A program made the translations under genes and the position numbers. Below are positions 1 to 5,897 of a DNA stretch of 6,659 nt, piece after piece; position 1 is the first letter of the stretch; each line of letters starts with the position of its first letter. Origin of the DNA: Treponema sp. (GTDB lineage Bacteria; Spirochaetota; Spirochaetia; Treponematales; Breznakiellaceae); the NCBI GenBank assembly GCA_031268125.1, contig JAIRXT010000211.1, positions 1 through 6,659 on the forward strand. Reading direction: 5' to 3'. Under the pieces are notes generated by a model. It was not told the origin of the DNA, searched no databases, and worked only from the letters and a program-made list of their open reading frames with translations.

Positions 1-228
1 CAGTATGAAACCGTACCGGCAGCCATTTGACCATTTTTTACCTTGAAAAACCCTATGGTTTAAGGTAATTCACGATGGGGATACCGGCGAAAAGAGAGGC
101 GAAACAAGTAACGGGGGTGGCGGTGGAAAGAATCTGGGGTGGGGGCCCCGGATTTTTCCAGCCGACAGGACCCCTGGTGATTTTTTACGTCTCTTTTCGG
201 ATTTGGAATTTTGAATTCGGAATTGCTG
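1..228 (-). mobile_element. MITE-like intergenic repeat element, copy A (cut by window edge)
   Basis: Read on the minus strand this stretch is a diverged copy of the element at 5598-5885. Matching blocks occur in the same order and with nearly the same spacing. Positions 1-47 match the reverse complement of 5777-5823 at 43 of 47 bases. Positions 125-177 match 5650-5699 inverted, including an 11-bp exact block (164-174 with 5653-5663) and exact GGAAAAA and GGGGCCCC blocks. Positions 185-228 match 5598-5640 inverted through CAATTC, TTCCAAA and CGAAAAG blocks. Its outer end (209-228) equals the right end of copy B, as expected for terminal inverted repeats. About 62 bp of the element should lie left of the window. 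It has no convincing coding capacity. An imperfect hairpin (38-44 plus 48-52 pairing with 57-68) lies inside it. The transposon-like nature is inference. Confidence 0.6.
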
Positions 229-229
229 C
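209..229 (+). repeat. 21-bp element-end repeat, copy 1
   Basis: These 21 bases, ending in GAATTCGGAATTGCTGC, occur again without mismatch at 5866-5886 in the same orientation. The two copies sit at opposite ends of two inverted copies of one element, so they behave as its terminal inverted repeat. The murE start codon follows 40 bases downstream. Confidence 0.75.
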
Positions 230-269
230 GTTATCTTTACCGCTTGCAAAAAAAGGGATACCATACGTT

Positions 270-1877
270 ATGGAGTGTCTTCTTTCTGCCTTTTTCAACG
301 CGGATACGGCCAAAAAGGCCGGTTGCGGCGAAGGGCCCGGTTCCCGGGATCCTGTAATTACCGGCCTGGGGTACGATTCCCGCAGGGTAAAACCCGGCAA
401 CCTCTATTTTGCCCTCCGGGGCCTCCATACCGACGGGCATCGGTACATTGAACAGGCCGTTGCCCGCGGGGCGGCGGCTGTTATTTACGAAGATCCGGCG
501 GTTAAGCAGGATCCCCGGGCCGTGTACCTGCGGGTAAAGGATTCCCGCTTTGCCATGTCCCCCGTTGCCGCTTCGTTTTACGGCTGGCCCTCCCGGCGGA
601 TGGCCTGTATCGGCGTAACCGGTACGGAGGGTAAAAGCACCACCGTTTACCTGATCTGGCAGTTCCTCAGGCTCATGGGGAAAAGGGCGGGTTTTTTTTC
701 GACGGTCCTTTCCAGCACGGGGGGCAATGCGGAACCCAACAAGGAGCATCAGACCACCCCGGAGGCCCCGGAGGTTCAGCGGCTCCTCTGGGAGATGGCG
801 GAAGGGGGCGCCGAATATGCGGTGATAGAGGCGAGTTCCCACGGCCTTTCCCCCAAGACAAACCGCCTGGGGGATGTGGAATTTTCCGCTGCGGTGATGA
901 CCAACGTAACCCACGAGCATCTTGAATTTCACGGTACCTGGGAACAGTACCGGGACGACAAGACAAACCTGTTCCGGGCCCTGAGGCGGCAGGGCGCCCT
1001 GGCCCCCTTCGGGGTGATAAACGCCGATGATCCCAGCGGCCCCCATTTTACCGCCGCGGGGAACGCCAGGATTTTGAAGTTCAGTACCCGGGGCCTTACG
1101 GCGGATCTAAGCCTGGGCAGCATTAAGCCGGGTATCGAAGGGAACTGGTACAATGTACTTATATCCCGGACCGGGGAAATCATTGATATTCGGGACCGGC
1201 TGCCCGGAGCCTTCAACGCGGGAAACGTCCTGGCCGCCATGCTGGTGGTATCCGAACTGCTCGGCATTCCCGCCGGGGACCTTGCCCCCCTGGCGGCGCA
1301 TCTGCGGCCCTTAAAGGGCCGGATGACGAGGGTCCCCAACATCCTGGGCATAGATCTACTGGTGGACTACGCCCATACTCCCTCCTCATTCCAGACCGTC
1401 CTCCCCCCCCTGCGGGAACGGCTGGACCGGGCGGCCAAGACCCCCGCCGGTACCCGAGGGGATAAAGGGCGGCTTATCTGCGTCTTTGGTTCCGCCGGGG
1501 AGCGGGACACCCAAAAACGGCCCTTGCAGGGGAAAATCGCCGCCACTTACGCGGACATTCTGATCCTCTGCGATGAAGACCCCCGGGGGGAAGACTCCGT
1601 GATCATCCTTGAAGAAATCGCCTCCGGCTGCCAAAAGGCCAATCCCAACCTGCAGCGGGGACAGGACCTCTTTCTTATCCCGGACCGGCCCGGCGCTATC
1701 CGCCAGGCCCTTGCCCTGGCGGACAAGGGGGACACGGTTCTGCTTCTGGGGAAGGGCCACGAAAATTCGATCATCTACGCCGACGGCCCCCATCCCTATG
1801 ACGAAATCGGGGAGGCTGAAAATGCCGTATGGGAACTGCAGGAGAAAAGGGCCGGAACATTCAAAAACTGGATTTAA
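270..1877 (+). CDS. murE: UDP-N-acetylmuramoyl-tripeptide synthetase (MurE ligase)
   Basis: Cytoplasmic Mur ligase that adds the third, diamino, residue to UDP-MurNAc-L-Ala-D-Glu using ATP. The 535-aa product shows the full MurE layout: an N-terminal uridine-nucleotide domain containing YDSRRVKPGNLYFALRG; a P-loop GVTGTEGKST at about residues 115-124 (Lys122); HQTTPEA at 160-166; EASSHGL at 187-193; TNVTHEHLEFHG at 211-222; the presumed carbamylated lysine in DDKTNLF (Lys231); a C-terminal DEDPRGED loop at 435-442; and GKGHE at 494-498. The P-loop reads TEGKS where most Mur ligases have TNGKT. The substrate-selecting motif reads E-D-P-R, not the DNPR of diaminopimelate enzymes, which fits an L-ornithine or L-lysine adder; treponemal peptidoglycan is reported to contain ornithine, so ornithine is my inference. 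The ATG at 270 is preferred: the frame stays open to an ATG at 75, but those 65 codons lie mostly in repeat A and do not look like MurE. An AGGGA lies at 254-258. The 3' end overlaps the DUF2804 gene. Confidence 0.95.
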   Translation: MECLLSAFFNADTAKKAGCGEGPGSRDPVITGLGYDSRRVKPGNLYFALRGLHTDGHRYIEQAVARGAAAVIYEDPAVKQDPRAVYLRVKDSRFAMSPVAASFYGWPSRRMACIGVTGTEGKSTTVYLIWQFLRLMGKRAGFFSTVLSSTGGNAEPNKEHQTTPEAPEVQRLLWEMAEGGAEYAVIEASSHGLSPKTNRLGDVEFSAAVMTNVTHEHLEFHGTWEQYRDDKTNLFRALRRQGALAPFGVINADDPSGPHFTAAGNARILKFSTRGLTADLSLGSIKPGIEGNWYNVLISRTGEIIDIRDRLPGAFNAGNVLAAMLVVSELLGIPAGDLAPLAAHLRPLKGRMTRVPNILGIDLLVDYAHTPSSFQTVLPPLRERLDRAAKTPAGTRGDKGRLICVFGSAGERDTQKRPLQGKIAATYADILILCDEDPRGEDSVIILEEIASGCQKANPNLQRGQDLFLIPDRPGAIRQALALADKGDTVLLLGKGHENSIIYADGPHPYDEIGEAENAVWELQEKRAGTFKNWI

Positions 1878-2889
1878 GGCGCTCCGCAAAACCGGTTATT
1901 TCCTGAAATTTCACTTCCCGGCCGTCATCCAGAATAACCCTGCCGGAAAAACGGCCGCAAATCTGGCAGCGGGCCAAAGAAAAAAACACCAGCCCTGTCC
2001 ATTCCACCCGTTCCTGATTGGGGATAAACGTCATTTCCAGCCGCCCGTCGTTGCTGGTAAAGCGCCAGGGAAGCAGGCGGTCCGCGGGGTTGATATGAAA
2101 AGTTACCTGGTCCAGCTTGTGCAGCTTTCCGTCCACAAAAAAGGCGTTTTCCGTTCCCAGGGAGGCGTCTTCGGAACCGTAGCCCACGCTAAAACTAAGC
2201 TGCCGCGATCCGGCGATTCCGCAGCCGGCGGCCCAGAAGCGCAGATCCGACCGGGGACGGGCCCCCCGGCTCCAGTCAAAGATGCCCCAGGCGCTCCCGC
2301 GGGCAAAGATCATCTCGGAACTGCCGAACTGCACAACCCCCTCCACGGTGTACCAGGGGGAACGCCGGGAATAACGGAAGGAGTTCTTCTCCCGGCGCCA
2401 GGGCACGTGGGTTACCAGGGATTCCGGATCCGCCGGTTCAAAAAGTACCAGTTCCCCCCGCAGGCTGCGATGGTGGCCGAAGAGCGGAAAATCCGCCCGG
2501 AGAATTCGTACCCCCCCCTCCATGACGGCAAAATCCAGCCGGTTCTTGCCCCGGACCAGCTTTATCGAACCCCGGGTACTGTCGGCGGGCAGGGAAAAAC
2601 CGCCCAGCGGAAGGGGCTGAAGGTGGATATGGGTGGAACGTTTCTTGTCTTTAAGGGAAATTACCGAAATACCCAGATAGCCCTGGTAGCCGTCGTCCCG
2701 TATCTCCAGCACCAGAAGATGGGTAGAGCTAAACACAATGTAACGGTCGGATTCGGAAATCCGCCGGCGGGGGGCCCAGAGCAAACCCGGATCGTACATA
2801 AAACAGGGGGACCGGGACCATCCGAAGTTTCCGGGACGGCCGGTGTCATCCACAACGGGAACCGGGGCGTTTACCTCATTTTGCGGCAT
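1861..2889 (-). CDS. DUF2804 family protein
   Basis: The 342-aa product resembles the DUF2804 family, whose function is not established. Visible signatures are the N-terminal GNFGWSRSP (about residues 20-28) and the central WGIFDWSRG (201-209), which matches the family's Gly-x-Phe-Asp-Trp-x-Arg-Gly core and is followed by aromatic-rich RFWAAGCGI. The rest alternates short hydrophobic and charged stretches rich in Trp, Phe and Arg, consistent with a beta-rich, lipocalin/CrtC-like fold (family-level inference). I see no signal peptide or membrane segment, so it is probably cytoplasmic. The ATG at 2889 is the longest possible start, because an in-frame TAA lies two codons upstream. No Shine-Dalgarno sequence precedes it. 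The gene is convergent with murE, overlapping its last 17 bp, and divergent from murD with an 80-bp gap. Identification is from remembered family motifs. Confidence 0.85.
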   Translation of the reverse strand: MPQNEVNAPVPVVDDTGRPGNFGWSRSPCFMYDPGLLWAPRRRISESDRYIVFSSTHLLVLEIRDDGYQGYLGISVISLKDKKRSTHIHLQPLPLGGFSLPADSTRGSIKLVRGKNRLDFAVMEGGVRILRADFPLFGHHRSLRGELVLFEPADPESLVTHVPWRREKNSFRYSRRSPWYTVEGVVQFGSSEMIFARGSAWGIFDWSRGARPRSDLRFWAAGCGIAGSRQLSFSVGYGSEDASLGTENAFFVDGKLHKLDQVTFHINPADRLLPWRFTSNDGRLEMTFIPNQERVEWTGLVFFSLARCQICGRFSGRVILDDGREVKFQEITGFAERLKSSF

Positions 2890-2894
2890 GCGTT

Positions 2895-2900
2895 ACTATA
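2895..2900 (-). promoter_or_regulatory. Possible -10 box for a leaderless DUF2804 transcript
   Basis: On the minus strand TATAGT ends five bases before the ATG at 2889. A transcript starting at the usual distance from this box would begin at, or within a base or two of, the start codon. There is no Shine-Dalgarno sequence in between, which fits a leaderless mRNA. No convincing -35 box lies 16-18 bp further upstream, so the assignment is weak. Confidence 0.3.
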
Positions 2901-2937
2901 CTACAAATCGGGGGCCGCGGGGGAAGGGTTTCCCTCT

Positions 2938-2943
2938 TATAAT
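2938..2943 (+). promoter_or_regulatory. Probable -10 box of the murD-epmA promoter
   Basis: A perfect TATAAT sits 26 bases upstream of the murD ATG in an otherwise GC-rich intergenic gap. Transcription from it would start near 2950 and leave a leader of about 20 nt that contains the AAAAGG ribosome site (2958-2963). The expected -35 region reads CCGCGG-like and has no TTGACA similarity, so the promoter is either -35-independent, activator-dependent, or not real. Confidence 0.5.
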
Positions 2944-2969
2944 TCAGAAAAGGGGTAAAAAGGTTGAAT

Positions 2970-4499
2970 ATGGCAGATTTTTCAGGCCGGAAGGTCCTTA
3001 TCATGGGTTTGGGCCGCCACGGAGGCGGGATCGAAAGCGCCAAGTACCTTGCCCGGCACGGGGCGGAACTTACCATTACGGATGTACAGGACGAAAAAAC
3101 CCTGGCCCCTTCGATCGAAAAGCTGGAAACCGCAACGGAAAGCGCAAAAATCCGCTACGTGCTGGGAAAACACGAAATGGCGGATTTTGAAAAGGCCGAT
3201 CTGGTAATCAAAAACCCCGGAGTCAGGTCCGATTCCCCCTACCTGCAGGCGGCCCGCCGGGTGGAAACCGACATCTCCCTCTTCCTTGCCCGGTCCCCCG
3301 CCCGGCTTATCGCCGTTACCGGCTCCAAGGGCAAGTCCTGCACCGCCTCCGCCCTGTACTGGGTCCTGGCCCAGGTCCGAGCCCCCGCAGGGGCGCCCGG
3401 AATGATACCGGCGGTCCTGCCTGCGGAACCGGCCCGGTCCGGCAAGGCGCTTCTGCCGGGCAGGGCATGGCTGGGGGGGAATATCACCGTGTCCCCCTTA
3501 AGCTTCCTGGATCGCCTGAGCGCCGATGATGACGTGGTCCTGGAACTGTCCAGTTGGCAGTTGGGGGATCTCCGGGGCCGCCTGAAAGACGGGGAAGAAG
3601 GACGCGGAAAACCCCTGCTCAAACCCCGCTGCGCGGTCATCACGGCCATCATGCCGGATCACCAGGATCGCTACCCCGGCATGGAAGCCTACGTTGCCGA
3701 TAAGCGGGTAATCTACCAGGGCCAGGACCGGGAAGACGCCACCATTGCCGGACGGGATTACTGGGGCCGGAGCTTCCTTGCCGAAAGCCGGGGGCGGCCC
3801 CTGAGCTACGGAGCCGGGAAACCGGCGGCAGGGACAAGCGGCGGGTGGCTTGCCGGGCCCGGCTGCGGGCAGGAGGCCGGCTTTGAACCGGAAACCGGCC
3901 TGTTCTACGGAGGCACGGGGCAGGGGGCCGTCATCGAGGTACTGCCGGCAAAACTCCAGGTCCCCGGCCGCCACCAGAGGATAAACCTTCTGGCCGCGGC
4001 CCTGGCGCTGCTGGACCTGGGCCTCCCTGCCGAATCGGTGCGGGAAGGGCTGGGCTCCTTCCCCGGCATCAAACACCGGCTGGAATTTTTCTACGAAAAA
4101 CGGGGCGTACGGTTTTACAACGACACCGCGGCCACCATCCCCGAGGCCGCCGCCGCAGCCGCAGCAGCCTTCAAAGGCCGGGGGAGGCTGCTCCTGGTGG
4201 CCGGGGGCAGCGATAAGGAACTGAACTTTGAACCCTTCATCGGGGCGGCGGAACAGGCGGCGGAACTGTTTCTCCTTGAGGGAACGGGGAGCAAAAAACT
4301 GGCCGTTCTGCTGAAAGACCGGGGCATCCCGTTCCGGGGCCCCTTCGATTCGCTGGACGCGGCGGTCCGCTCCCTCCTGGAACTGGCCCGGCCCTCCGAT
4401 ATCGCCGTCCTCTCCCCCGGCTGCGCCAGCTTCGGCATGTTCGACAACGAATTTGACCGGGGGGACAAATGGAAGGAGGCCGTCAAACGCCTAGCCTAG
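2970..4499 (+). CDS. murD: UDP-N-acetylmuramoylalanine--D-glutamate ligase (MurD)
   Basis: Cytoplasmic ATP-dependent ligase that adds D-glutamate to UDP-MurNAc-L-Ala. The 509-aa product begins with a Rossmann-like GLGRHGGGIESAKYLARHG segment. It has a P-loop VTGSKGKSCT at about 116-125 (Lys122), a GGN motif ending at Asn171, PDHQDRYPGMEAYVADK with the presumed carbamylated Lys245, HRLEFF before the C-terminal domain, YNDTAATIPEA at about 383-393, GGSDK at 412-416 and a final SPGCASFGMFDNEFDRG. Most MurD enzymes have NDSKATN where this one has NDTAATI. It is longer than the usual roughly 450 aa: the stretch between the P-loop lysine and the GGN asparagine is about 25 residues longer than I expect and rich in Ala, Pro and Gly, and there is another Gly-rich insertion around 270-315. 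ATG 2970 is chosen over an in-frame TTG at 2964 because AAAAGG lies six bases upstream. It is the first gene of a likely murD-epmA operon. Confidence 0.93.
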   Translation: MADFSGRKVLIMGLGRHGGGIESAKYLARHGAELTITDVQDEKTLAPSIEKLETATESAKIRYVLGKHEMADFEKADLVIKNPGVRSDSPYLQAARRVETDISLFLARSPARLIAVTGSKGKSCTASALYWVLAQVRAPAGAPGMIPAVLPAEPARSGKALLPGRAWLGGNITVSPLSFLDRLSADDDVVLELSSWQLGDLRGRLKDGEEGRGKPLLKPRCAVITAIMPDHQDRYPGMEAYVADKRVIYQGQDREDATIAGRDYWGRSFLAESRGRPLSYGAGKPAAGTSGGWLAGPGCGQEAGFEPETGLFYGGTGQGAVIEVLPAKLQVPGRHQRINLLAAALALLDLGLPAESVREGLGSFPGIKHRLEFFYEKRGVRFYNDTAATIPEAAAAAAAAFKGRGRLLLVAGGSDKELNFEPFIGAAEQAAELFLLEGTGSKKLAVLLKDRGIPFRGPFDSLDAAVRSLLELARPSDIAVLSPGCASFGMFDNEFDRGDKWKEAVKRLA

Positions 4500-4519
4500 C
4501 CTATTGCGCCGGGAAAAAC

Positions 4520-4525
4520 GGGGGA
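4520..4525 (+). promoter_or_regulatory. Ribosome binding site selecting the epmA GTG start
   Basis: GGGGGA lies five bases before the GTG at 4531. The alternative in-frame TTG at 4504 follows the murD stop by four bases and has only CCTAG-type repeats upstream, with no purine-rich site. This favours GTG 4531 as the start. Confidence 0.5.
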
Positions 4526-4530
4526 AAATC

Positions 4531-5580
4531 GTGGACCTAAGCCTGCTGCGCCTCCGTTCCGCCCTGTTCCGGGAGATTCGGAATTTTTTTGACGAAAGGG
4601 GCTACCTGGAAGTGGATACCCCCCTCCTTTCCCCGGACCTAATCCCCGAATCCTGCCTGGAAGTCTTTGAAACCCTGCGGCTCCCCCCCCGGGGAAGCAG
4701 GCGGAAGGAACAGCCCTACTGGCTCATTCCCTCCCCGGAGATCTGGATGAAAAAACTCCTCGCCGGGCTGGGCGGCGCTTTGGCCCCCCGGGACCGCGCC
4801 CCGGCGGGGATCTACCAGATCTGCCGTTGTTTCCGCAACGGCGAGTCCTCCGGCCGCCACCACAGCCCGGAATTCACCATGCTGGAATACTACAGCCTGG
4901 GCAAAAATTACCGGGATTCCGCCGGCATAACGGAAGACCTCTTTACCCGGATCCTGGCGTTGGCCGGAAATCCGGCCCTCCGCCCGCCCTTTGAACGGAT
5001 CTCCATCGCCGGGGCATTCAGCCGCTGGGCGGGCTTCGACCTGTACCGGGCCGCATCCCTGCCCGGCGGCCTGGAGGCAGAGGCCCGGCGGCTGGGCCTG
5101 AATCCCGCCCCCGGGCTGGACCGGGGCGTCCTGTACGATCTTATCTTTGTTGACAGGGTGGAACCCGCGCTGCCCCGGGATCACCCCGTGCTCCTCACCG
5201 ATTACCCCGCCTTTGTACCCTGCCTGGCAAAGAAAAACACCGGCAGCGGCGCCGTTACCGGCGGCGCCGCAACGGTGGAACGCTGGGAACTCTACGCCCG
5301 GGGGATAGAACTGGCCAACTGCTACACGGAAGAAACCGATCCCCGGGCGGTACGGGAATTCTTCCGCACCGAAACGGCGGCCAGGGAACAATCCGCCCTC
5401 GTAAAACACCGGGTAGACGAGGAGTACTGGAAGCTATTCGTCCCCTGCGGCGAAGAAAACGCGCCCGGCCCCGCGGGCTTCCCCCCCTGTTCCGGCGCGG
5501 CCCTGGGGCTGGACCGGCTGCTGATGGTCCTCACCGGGGCCCCAACGATTGACGGGGTACTGCCGTTCCCCATGGAATAG
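4531..5580 (+). CDS. epmA: Elongation factor P--(R)-beta-lysine ligase (EpmA/GenX/PoxA)
   Basis: Lysyl-tRNA-synthetase paralogue that, in characterised bacteria, activates (R)-beta-lysine with ATP and transfers it to a lysine of elongation factor P, helping ribosomes through proline stretches. The 349-aa product has only the class II catalytic core and lacks the N-terminal anticodon-binding domain of LysRS. Motif 1 is near RNFFDERGYLEVDTPLL; motif 2 is YQICRCFRNGESSGRHHSPEF with Arg102 (residues 95-115); motif 3 is CSGAALGLDRLLMVLTGAP, with GAALGLDRL at 322-330. Ala324 falls where E. coli EpmA has the alanine that separates it from LysRS (Gly); this alignment is from memory. The GTG at 4531 is preferred over the TTG at 4504 (358 aa) because of the GGGGGA site. 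The gene starts 31 bp after murD on the same strand, with no terminator between. Neither EF-P nor the aminomutase EpmB is in the window. Confidence 0.9.
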   Translation: MDLSLLRLRSALFREIRNFFDERGYLEVDTPLLSPDLIPESCLEVFETLRLPPRGSRRKEQPYWLIPSPEIWMKKLLAGLGGALAPRDRAPAGIYQICRCFRNGESSGRHHSPEFTMLEYYSLGKNYRDSAGITEDLFTRILALAGNPALRPPFERISIAGAFSRWAGFDLYRAASLPGGLEAEARRLGLNPAPGLDRGVLYDLIFVDRVEPALPRDHPVLLTDYPAFVPCLAKKNTGSGAVTGGAATVERWELYARGIELANCYTEETDPRAVREFFRTETAAREQSALVKHRVDEEYWKLFVPCGEENAPGPAGFPPCSGAALGLDRLLMVLTGAPTIDGVLPFPME

Positions 5581-5588
5581 GCCGCAAA

Positions 5589-5597
5589 CCCGCCCGC
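5589..5597. repeat. Left 9-bp direct repeat (candidate target-site duplication)
   Basis: CCCGCCCGC here recurs exactly at 5886-5894. The two copies abut both ends of element B. The motif is low in complexity and the region is GC-rich, so a chance match is possible. Confidence 0.45.
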
Positions 5598-5652
5598 CGA
5601 CAATTCTCATTTTAACCATTCCAAAACGAAAAGGCGCCGGTTAAATTCTCCT

Positions 5653-5710
5653 GGGGTCCTGTCAGGGGAAAAACAGGGGCCCCTCCCCCTCTTTTTTCCC
5701 CTGACACCCC
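5653..5710. repeat. Strong central hairpin of element B
   Basis: Positions 5660-5673 pair perfectly with 5693-5706 over 14 bp, and GGGG 5653-5656 can pair with CCCC 5707-5710 across a three-base bulge. The 19-base loop contains the palindrome AGGGGCCCCT (5675-5684). The T run lies inside the 3' arm, not after it, so it is not a textbook terminator. The hairpin is only partly conserved in copy A. Confidence 0.65.
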
Positions 5711-5783
5711 GCCCGGCTTTTGCAGGGCACCTTTTCATCCTTTCCCAAACTGAGAATTGCTGGTTGTCTAAGGGAGTTTAAGG

Positions 5784-5849
5784 TAAAAAATGGTCAAATG
5801 GCTGTAGGTACGGTTTTATACTGCTGCCGGTACCATTGACCATTTTTTA
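5784..5849. terminator. Candidate bidirectional terminator inside element B
   Basis: TAAAAAATGGTCAA at 5784-5797 is the exact reverse complement of 5836-5849, and the stem extends through TGG/CCA with a one-base bulge. The A run before and T run after the stem give each strand a stem followed by T6, the shape of a two-way intrinsic terminator between the convergent epmA and LEA14-like genes. The loop is long (38 nt), which weakens the call. One half of the same stem is conserved at 27-40 in copy A. Confidence 0.4.
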
Positions 5850-5865
5850 GGTTGAACGGGCATTT

Positions 5866-5886
5866 TTTTGAATTCGGAATTGCTGC
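5866..5886 (+). repeat. 21-bp element-end repeat, copy 2
   Basis: Exact repeat of 209-229. It forms the right terminus of element B, with its last base shared with the flanking 9-bp direct repeat. It ends 11 bases before the stop codon of the LEA14-like gene on the other strand. Confidence 0.75.
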
Positions 5887-5894
5887 CCGCCCGC
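5886..5894. repeat. Right 9-bp direct repeat (candidate target-site duplication)
   Basis: Second copy of CCCGCCCGC (first at 5589-5597), directly after element B and three bases from the stop codon of the minus-strand gene. Confidence 0.45.
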
Positions 5895-5897
5895 GCT

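Larger units (their letters stand above)
5598..5885 (+). mobile_element. MITE-like intergenic repeat element, copy B (complete)
   Basis: A 288-bp non-coding element that fills nearly the whole epmA to LEA14-like gap and recurs, inverted, at 1-228. The left end CGACAATTC and the reverse complement of the right end, CAGCAATTC, agree at 7 of 9 bases. The right end is also identical to the outer end of copy A. A 9-bp direct repeat flanks it exactly. Inside are three inverted repeats: 5597-5613 with 5747-5763 (14 of 17), a strong central hairpin at 5653-5710, and a 14-bp perfect stem 5784-5797/5836-5849. Without the element and one copy of the direct repeat, the two convergent stop codons would be only 20 bp apart, which matches the tight packing seen at murE/DUF2804. 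No transposase is encoded, so movement would need an enzyme supplied elsewhere. Alternatives are a REP/ERIC-like palindromic repeat or a structured RNA. Confidence 0.6.

Noticed and set aside
38..68. Hairpin with arms 38-44 plus 48-52 and 57-68 as a terminator
   Set aside because: The stem has a three-base bulge, is AT-rich and is not followed by a T run; treated as part of repeat element A.
75..269. A 65-codon in-frame N-terminal extension of murE starting at ATG 75
   Set aside because: It lies mostly inside the repeat element, has no ribosome site, and does not resemble the MurE N-terminus, which begins naturally after ATG 270.
237..1046. Minus-strand 269-codon open frame inside murE
   Set aside because: Antisense shadow of a well-supported murE; Gly/Pro-rich and without motifs.
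1609..2958. A long plus-strand open frame (449 codons) across the DUF2804 gene
   Set aside because: Antisense shadow in GC-rich sequence: Pro/Gly/Lys-rich and without domain motifs, while the minus strand has recognisable DUF2804 signatures.
4489..4503. Short tandem CCTAG units at the murD stop codon
   Set aside because: Only two full units and part of a third; likely coincidental.
4639..5409. Minus-strand 256-codon open frame inside epmA
   Set aside because: Overlaps the class II synthetase motifs on the other strand and shows no family features.
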